Positions 14,801 to 18,325 of a stretch of 18,325 nucleotides of DNA are shown here, one piece after another. Where the stretch lies: assembly GCA_023423285.1 (NCBI GenBank), contig JAFAFV010000128.1, positions 1 through 18,325 on the forward strand. The letters run 5' to 3'. How positions within the stretch are numbered: the stretch's first letter is position 1; every line of letters begins with the position of its first letter. Source of the stretch: Bacteroidota bacterium. Lineage in GTDB: Bacteria; Bacteroidota; Bacteroidia; Chitinophagales; Chitinophagaceae. The position numbers and the translations under genes are program-made. The notes beneath the pieces are model-generated. The model searched no databases and was not told the origin of the DNA. It worked only from the letters and a program-made list of their open reading frames with translations.

Positions 14801-17203
14801 ATGAATAAAAGAATCATCAAAAAAGTTGCAGTTTTAGGTAGTGGTATCATGGGCAGCCGTATTGCCTGTCTCTTTGCAGGCGTGGGTGTGCCGGTGCTTT
14901 TATTAGATATTGCTGCTCCAAAGGCCGAAGGGAAATATGATCCTGATAAGATCGTGAACGACGCCCTTGCTGCTGCTGTAAAAAGTAATCCTTCTCCAAT
15001 ATATACCAAGGATGCGCTGCAACTAATCACTACCGGCAATTTTGATGATAATATGAAAGGTATTGCCTCGTGCGATTGGATAATTGAAGTAGTGGTAGAA
15101 AAACTGGATATTAAAAAGCAGGTTTTTGATAAAGTAGAACAGTACCGAAAGTCCGGCACACTGGTCACCTCCAACACCTCGGGTATTCCCATTCATTTAA
15201 TGACAGATGGGCGCAGCGATGACTTTAAAAAACATTTTTGCGGCACCCACTTTTTCAACCCGCCCCGTTACCTGCGATTGCTGGAAATCATCCCCACTGC
15301 AGTAACTGATCCTGCTGTAGTTGATTTTTTATTGCAATACGGAGACCTGGTTTTGGGTAAAACCACTGTGTTGGCTAAAGACACTCCTGCTTTCATTGCC
15401 AACCGCGTTGGTGTTTTCAGTATCATGTATATTTTTTCACTGATGGATCGGTTAGGCCTTAGCATAGATGAAGTGGATGCGCTGACAGGCCCCATCATTG
15501 GCAGGCCAAAATCTGCCACTTTCCGCACGGCCGATGTGGTGGGTATTGACACGCTTGTAAAAGTAGCAACCGGTGTGTATGAAACACGTCCTGAAGATGA
15601 AGCAAGGGATGTTTTTAAAATTCCCGGATGGCTAAATACAGTGGTGGAAAACAAATGGCTGGGCGACAAATCATCTCAGGGTTTTTATAAGAAAATAAAA
15701 AATCCTTCCCCGTCCGAAAGCGGTGAAGCAACTTCGGAAATACTGTCGCTTGACCTGAAAACCATGGAGTACAAGCCGCGTGTAAAAGCAAAGTTTGCAT
15801 CACTTACTACTGCAAAACCTGTAGAAGATTTGCACACCCGCATTAAAATGCTCCACAGCAGCCCCGATAAAGCAGGGGAATTTTTCCGTGCCTTTCATTA
15901 TGGATTGTTTTCTTACATCAGCCACCGCGTTCCCGAAATTAGTAATGAGCCTTACCGCATAGACGACGCTATGATGGCCGGGTTTGGCTGGGAAATTGGC
16001 GCTTTTGAAAGTTGGGATTTATTAGGCGTAGCCAAAACCGTGGAAGCGATGAAAGCCGGGGGATATAGTGTGGCGCCATGGGTGGACGAAATGCTAAGTG
16101 CAGGCAATCATTCATTTTACAAAATTGAGAACAGCAAAAAGCTGGCTTACCAGCCTGACTTTTTAAACGGGGGCGGCGCTTACGAGCCTATATCAGATCA
16201 CGATGGTTTTATCATTTTGAGTCAGTATGCTGATCGAACTGTTTGGAAAAATAATAGTTGCCGGTTGTATGATATTGGCGATGATGTACTGGCACTTCAA
16301 TGGAATACAAAAATGGGCACCATTGGCGGCGATGTGCTCAGCGGCATCAATACCGCGATTGAAAAAGCAGAAAAAAATTATAAAGGACTTGTTATTGCCA
16401 ACGAAGGAGCCAATTTTTCGGCAGGCGCCAATATTGGGATGATTTTTATGCTGGCAGTAGAACAGGAATACGACGAGCTGGATATGGCCATACGAATGTT
16501 TCAGAATACGATGATGCGTGTGCGGTATTCGGCAGTGCCGGTAGTGGTGGCGCCGCACGGCCTGGCGCTTGGTGGCGGTTGCGAGCTAAGCCTGCACAGC
16601 GATAAGGTTTGCGCGGCGGCAGAAACATATACCGGTTTGGTAGAGCTGGGTGTAGGTGTCATCCCCGGCGGCGGCGGAACCAAAGAGTTTGTACTACGTG
16701 CAGCATCTGAAATTCATAGCGGTGAGCCCGAAAATATTCCGCTACAAAACAGGTTCATGACCATTGCCACTGCTAAGGTAGCCACTTCTGCACACGAAGC
16801 TTTTGACCTGGGCATATACCGCCACGGCCTTGATGAAATTGTGTTGAACCAAAGCCGGCGGGTGGCAGCAGCCAAACGCAGCGTGATAGAAATGTTTGAT
16901 AGCGGTTATGTGCAGCCTGTTCAAAAAAACAATATCAGGGTTTTAGGCCGCAGTGCGCTGGGTGCTTTGCTGGCAGGCATTAACGGAATGGTAAAAGCCA
17001 ACTATGCTACTGAGCACGATGCGCTTGTAGCCCGTAAACTAGCCTACGTAATGTGTGGTGGCGATTTGAGTGAACCTGTGCTTGTAGGCGAACAATATTT
17101 ATTAGATCTGGAAAGGCAGGCCTTCCTTTCGCTATGCGGCGAAAGGAAAACTTTAGAACGGTTGCAGGCAGTAATAAAGACGGGCAAGCCGGTGAGGAAT
17201 TGA
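14801..17203 (+). CDS. fadN: 3-hydroxyacyl-CoA dehydrogenase / enoyl-CoA hydratase fusion (FadN type)
   Basis: 800 residues, close to B. subtilis FadN. The N-terminal Rossmann domain has VLGSGIMGSRIACLFAG (Gly13, Gly15, Gly18) and Asp36 for NAD. The dehydrogenase His-Glu pair is His150 (GTHFFNPP) and Glu162 (LLEIIP). KDTPAFIANRVG leads into the helical dehydrogenase domain. The C-terminal crotonase part has the oxyanion-hole motif NFSAGANIG and GLALGGGCELSL with Glu595, and VELGVGVIPGGGG with Glu615, the two hydratase glutamates 20 apart as expected. It runs the hydration and oxidation steps of fatty-acid beta-oxidation. The frame stays open upstream to 14720, but ATG 14801 is chosen because it places the Rossmann strand at the N-terminus as in the family. 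The usual fadA thiolase partner does not follow; decayed DNA does. Confidence 0.93.
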   Translation: MNKRIIKKVAVLGSGIMGSRIACLFAGVGVPVLLLDIAAPKAEGKYDPDKIVNDALAAAVKSNPSPIYTKDALQLITTGNFDDNMKGIASCDWIIEVVVEKLDIKKQVFDKVEQYRKSGTLVTSNTSGIPIHLMTDGRSDDFKKHFCGTHFFNPPRYLRLLEIIPTAVTDPAVVDFLLQYGDLVLGKTTVLAKDTPAFIANRVGVFSIMYIFSLMDRLGLSIDEVDALTGPIIGRPKSATFRTADVVGIDTLVKVATGVYETRPEDEARDVFKIPGWLNTVVENKWLGDKSSQGFYKKIKNPSPSESGEATSEILSLDLKTMEYKPRVKAKFASLTTAKPVEDLHTRIKMLHSSPDKAGEFFRAFHYGLFSYISHRVPEISNEPYRIDDAMMAGFGWEIGAFESWDLLGVAKTVEAMKAGGYSVAPWVDEMLSAGNHSFYKIENSKKLAYQPDFLNGGGAYEPISDHDGFIILSQYADRTVWKNNSCRLYDIGDDVLALQWNTKMGTIGGDVLSGINTAIEKAEKNYKGLVIANEGANFSAGANIGMIFMLAVEQEYDELDMAIRMFQNTMMRVRYSAVPVVVAPHGLALGGGCELSLHSDKVCAAAETYTGLVELGVGVIPGGGGTKEFVLRAASEIHSGEPENIPLQNRFMTIATAKVATSAHEAFDLGIYRHGLDEIVLNQSRRVAAAKRSVIEMFDSGYVQPVQKNNIRVLGRSALGALLAGINGMVKANYATEHDALVARKLAYVMCGGDLSEPVLVGEQYLLDLERQAFLSLCGERKTLERLQAVIKTGKPVRN

Positions 17204-17229
17204 AAGTCAGGTCATAAATAATAGGCAGG

Positions 17230-17237
17230 TAATTTTG
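17230..17237 (+). promoter_or_regulatory. Possible -7 box upstream of the DUF4258 remnant
   Basis: TAATTTTG fits TAnnTTTG and lies 13 bases before ATG 17251. No properly spaced TTG box is seen. Weak support. Confidence 0.3.
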
Positions 17238-17250
17238 TAAGTTTGTAAAT

Positions 17251-17492
17251 ATGAATGGCCCGTTTAATTTTTCAAAACATTGTTTAGTACAAATGCAAAT
17301 CAGGAATATCACCAAAACCGAGGTGGATGGGGTTTTGGCGGCTCCTGATAAAATAATTGAAGAAACAAATGAACAATTAATTTATCAAAAGTTGATAAAT
17401 AACTAATTTATTTTCCGTGTATTTTAAATAATAATATTCGCCCACTTATTAAAACGATTTACAAAACATCTAAAATTTCAAAATACTTATAG
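17251..17492 (+). pseudogene. Broken DUF4258 gene (possible toxin-like partner)
   Basis: The first frame gives MNGPFNFSKHCLVQMQIRNI, then VDGVLAAPDKIIEE and LIYQKLINN, and stops at TAA 17404-17406 after 51 codons. That is the N-terminal two-thirds of a DUF4258 domain (FSKH..RMQ.R.I...EV..VL..PDKIIEE....YQKLI). The same frame continues FIFRVF to a second TAA (17425-17427). After a frameshift another frame reads RPLIKTIYKTSKISKYL and ends at TAG 17490-17492, matching the usual DUF4258 ending (PLxxTVYKTSKIxKY). Two stops and one frameshift mean it is almost certainly not functional as a full domain, though the 51-residue piece could still be made. It sits directly after the fadN-like gene and before a broken DUF2283 gene; these two families often occur as neighbours. 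Confidence 0.72.
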
Positions 17493-17605
17493 CATGAAAT
17501 AATCATAAGCAAGATTGCATACCAACAAGAAATCATTATGGCTATTCCAGGTGACCAATAAAATCAGCCGCATAGCGGCGCACTAAAAAATATAAACACA
17601 TGAAA
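17493..17605 (+). repeat. Dispersed palindromic repeat, copy R2
   Basis: Starts immediately after the DUF4258 remnant with CATGAAATAATCATAAG and contains the partly complementary arm TTATGGCTATTCCAGGTG (17536-17553), then GACCAATAAAAT and the GCCGC-ata-GCGGC hairpin (17567-17579). It ends in AAACACATGAAA, which is also the start of R3. It aligns with R1 near 961-1087 along its whole length apart from R1's extra hairpin. It starts with ATG AAA TAA, a two-codon reading frame. Confidence 0.72.
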
Positions 17606-17705
17606 TAACCATAAAGATTAAGCATCTATACCAACCGTAATGAATATAAAAATCTAAGAACTTATGGTTATTCCATGTGACCAACATAAAAATACACACA
17701 TGAAA
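17599..17705 (+). repeat. Dispersed palindromic repeat, copy R3, ending on the DUF2283 start codon
   Basis: Tandem neighbour of R2. Arms CACATGAAATAACCATAAA (17597-17615) and CTTATGGTTATTCCATGTG (17661-17679) are complementary at 17 of 19 positions by eye, a long imperfect stem with a loop of about 45 bases. Like R2 it has ACCAAC in the loop and GTGACCAA after the right arm. It lacks the GCCGC hairpin and ends ACACACATGAAA, where ATG 17700 is the DUF2283 start. Confidence 0.72.
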
Positions 17706-17894
17706 GTACGATACGATAAACAAACCTATATCTTATATATTTAGTTAAGCGGAGCTCCTGTTGTTGAGTCAGATGAAGATAAAAAAGGTGTGATCCTTGA
17801 TTATGATGCAGACAACCAACTTGTGGGAATTGAAATATTGAATGCATCTGATGCAATGGAATCTCCATCTAAGGTTGAATATGAAGTTGCTTAA
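17700..17894 (+). pseudogene. DUF2283 gene interrupted by an in-frame TAG
   Basis: One continuous frame reads MKVRYDKQTYILYI, TAG (17742-17744), then LSGAPVVESDEDKKGVILDY, DADNQLVGIEILNASDA and ends at TAA 17892-17894. This is a complete DUF2283 domain (MKxxYDxExDxLYIxLS...VILDYDxxGxxVGIEILxAS) of 64 residues except that the codon after LYI, normally charged (often Arg or Lys), is TAG. One base change from AAG or CAG would give this stop. There is no frameshift, so decay is recent or the stop is suppressed. The ATG coincides with the end of repeat R3. DUF2283 proteins are often encoded beside DUF4258, as here; a toxin-antitoxin-like role has been suspected, not shown by this sequence. Confidence 0.75.
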
Positions 17895-18136
17895 ATAGAT
17901 AAATATTATTTGACTTATAGTAACGGTTATGCAGTTTGATCTTTATTTGCGTTGCTGACCTGAGCGAACCCACACAGGTAACCGAACAATATGATTAAAT
18001 CTTGTAAGGCAGGCCTCCGAAATTAATAATACTGTCCCCAATTACTACATTCTGTGGCTATCTATTCTCAAACATAATCATGAATGTTCATGCCTGTCAG
18101 GCATAATATTGGCTATACAACCATAAAAATTAAATT
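17895..18136. other. Gene-poor stretch with relics
   Basis: About 240 bases without an intact gene. It holds the fadN relic and an ATGCCTG-t-CAGGCAT inverted repeat (about 18091-18105). It also holds ATTGGCTATAC.ACCATAAA (about 18108-18126), which weakly resembles the centre of repeats R1/R2. CCATAA/TTATGG (18121-18140) can pair around the start codon of the following small gene. I see no clear promoter. Confidence 0.4.
17954..18016 (+). pseudogene. Relic matching the 3' end of the fadN-like gene
   Basis: About 46 of 63 bases match 17060-17123 inside the fadN-like gene, with one single-base gap, counted by eye. Exact blocks are CGAACAATAT and AAGGCAGGCCT in the same order and spacing. In frame it reads ICVADLSEPTQVTEQY, comparable with VMCGGDLSEPVLVGEQY of the intact protein, before the gap breaks the frame and stops follow. 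It is a leftover of a second, diverged fadN copy or of a duplication around the DUF4258/DUF2283 module. Confidence 0.62.
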
Positions 18137-18292
18137 ATGGCAAACCGTTCTACAACCGCAAACAGTAAAAATTCGAAACGGCAGCAGAAGAGCACGAAAA
18201 AACTGAAAGCAGAAGACAAACAAAAGCCGCAAAAAAAATTTGATAAAACCGGTAAGAATGATGAAAACAATGCAGCAACAAAAAGCACCTGA
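18137..18292 (+). CDS. Small lysine-rich basic protein, unrecognised
   Basis: 51 residues, ATG 18137 to TGA 18290-18292. The sequence is nearly all polar and strongly basic (MANRSTTANSKNSKRQQKST..., many Lys, Gln, Asn) with no hydrophobic core, so probably disordered. It could be a small nucleic-acid-associated protein; no family recognised. The next frame starts inside its 3' end, which suggests coupling. The composition is unlike random decay, but proof of expression is lacking. Confidence 0.5.
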   Translation: MANRSTTANSKNSKRQQKSTKKLKAEDKQKPQKKFDKTGKNDENNAATKST

Positions 18293-18325
18293 TACCGCCC
18301 TGCAGTTTGATGAAGAGCTGATAGA
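18261..18325 (+). CDS. Start of a gene running off the window
   Basis: An open frame from ATG 18261 (alternative ATG 18270) reads MKTMQQQKAPDTALQFDEEL and continues to the edge. It overlaps the small basic gene in another frame by about 30 bases. Too short to identify. Confidence 0.4.
   Translation, partial: MKTMQQQKAPDTALQFDEELI

Noticed and set aside
17668..17868. Minus-strand frame of 66 codons
   Set aside because: It is antisense to the DUF2283 frame, whose domain match explains the region.

Overview
The window looks like a chromosomal segment of a member of the Bacteroidota, probably Chitinophagaceae-like; that family placement is inference. The reasons are a TonB-dependent receptor, many short lipoproteins with N-terminal lipoboxes, almost no Shine-Dalgarno sequences, and upstream boxes matching the Bacteroidota promoter pattern TAnnTTTG. 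No tRNA, rRNA, CRISPR array, integrase or transposase was seen.

Left part (1-4.6 kb): the 5' part of a BtuB-like outer-membrane receptor runs leftward off the window. Upstream of it lie a well-formed cobalamin (B12) riboswitch and a good promoter. Divergent from it is a two-gene operon with a 4-base stop/start overlap: an APC-family amino-acid permease and a PLP-dependent gamma-lyase/cystathionine-synthase-family enzyme. An unrecognised lipoprotein gene converges on it.

Middle (4.6-9.2 kb): a TolC-family outer-membrane protein, an HlyD/MacA-type adaptor and an exported VOC-fold protein form a forward operon with no inner-membrane pump gene beside it. Converging on it is a leftward pair: an MTA/SAH-nucleosidase-like gene followed by ruvA.

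9.3-14.7 kb: a LytTR response regulator without a kinase is followed by a large collagen-like lipoprotein with a clear terminator. Then come a DUF1573 lipoprotein and a tandem pair of paralogous small lipoproteins ending at an 18-bp perfect hairpin. TGTCCT direct repeats between the LytTR gene and the collagen-like gene suggest, but do not show, that the regulator controls the surface protein.

14.8-18.3 kb: an intact 800-residue FadN-type beta-oxidation protein (3-hydroxyacyl-CoA dehydrogenase plus enoyl-CoA hydratase) is followed by about 900 bases of decayed DNA. This holds a DUF4258 gene broken by stops and a frameshift, two tandem palindromic repeat units, a DUF2283 gene with an in-frame TAG, and a short relic matching the 3' end of the fadN-like gene. 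A small lysine-rich protein and the start of another gene close the window.

The least explained signal is a dispersed repeat of about 100-125 bp. One copy lies upstream of the permease (961-1087) and two lie in tandem at 17493-17705. Each copy begins with ATGAAA followed by a stop codon and ends in ACAC(A/G)TGAAA; the outer ends coincide with the start codons of the genes that follow.
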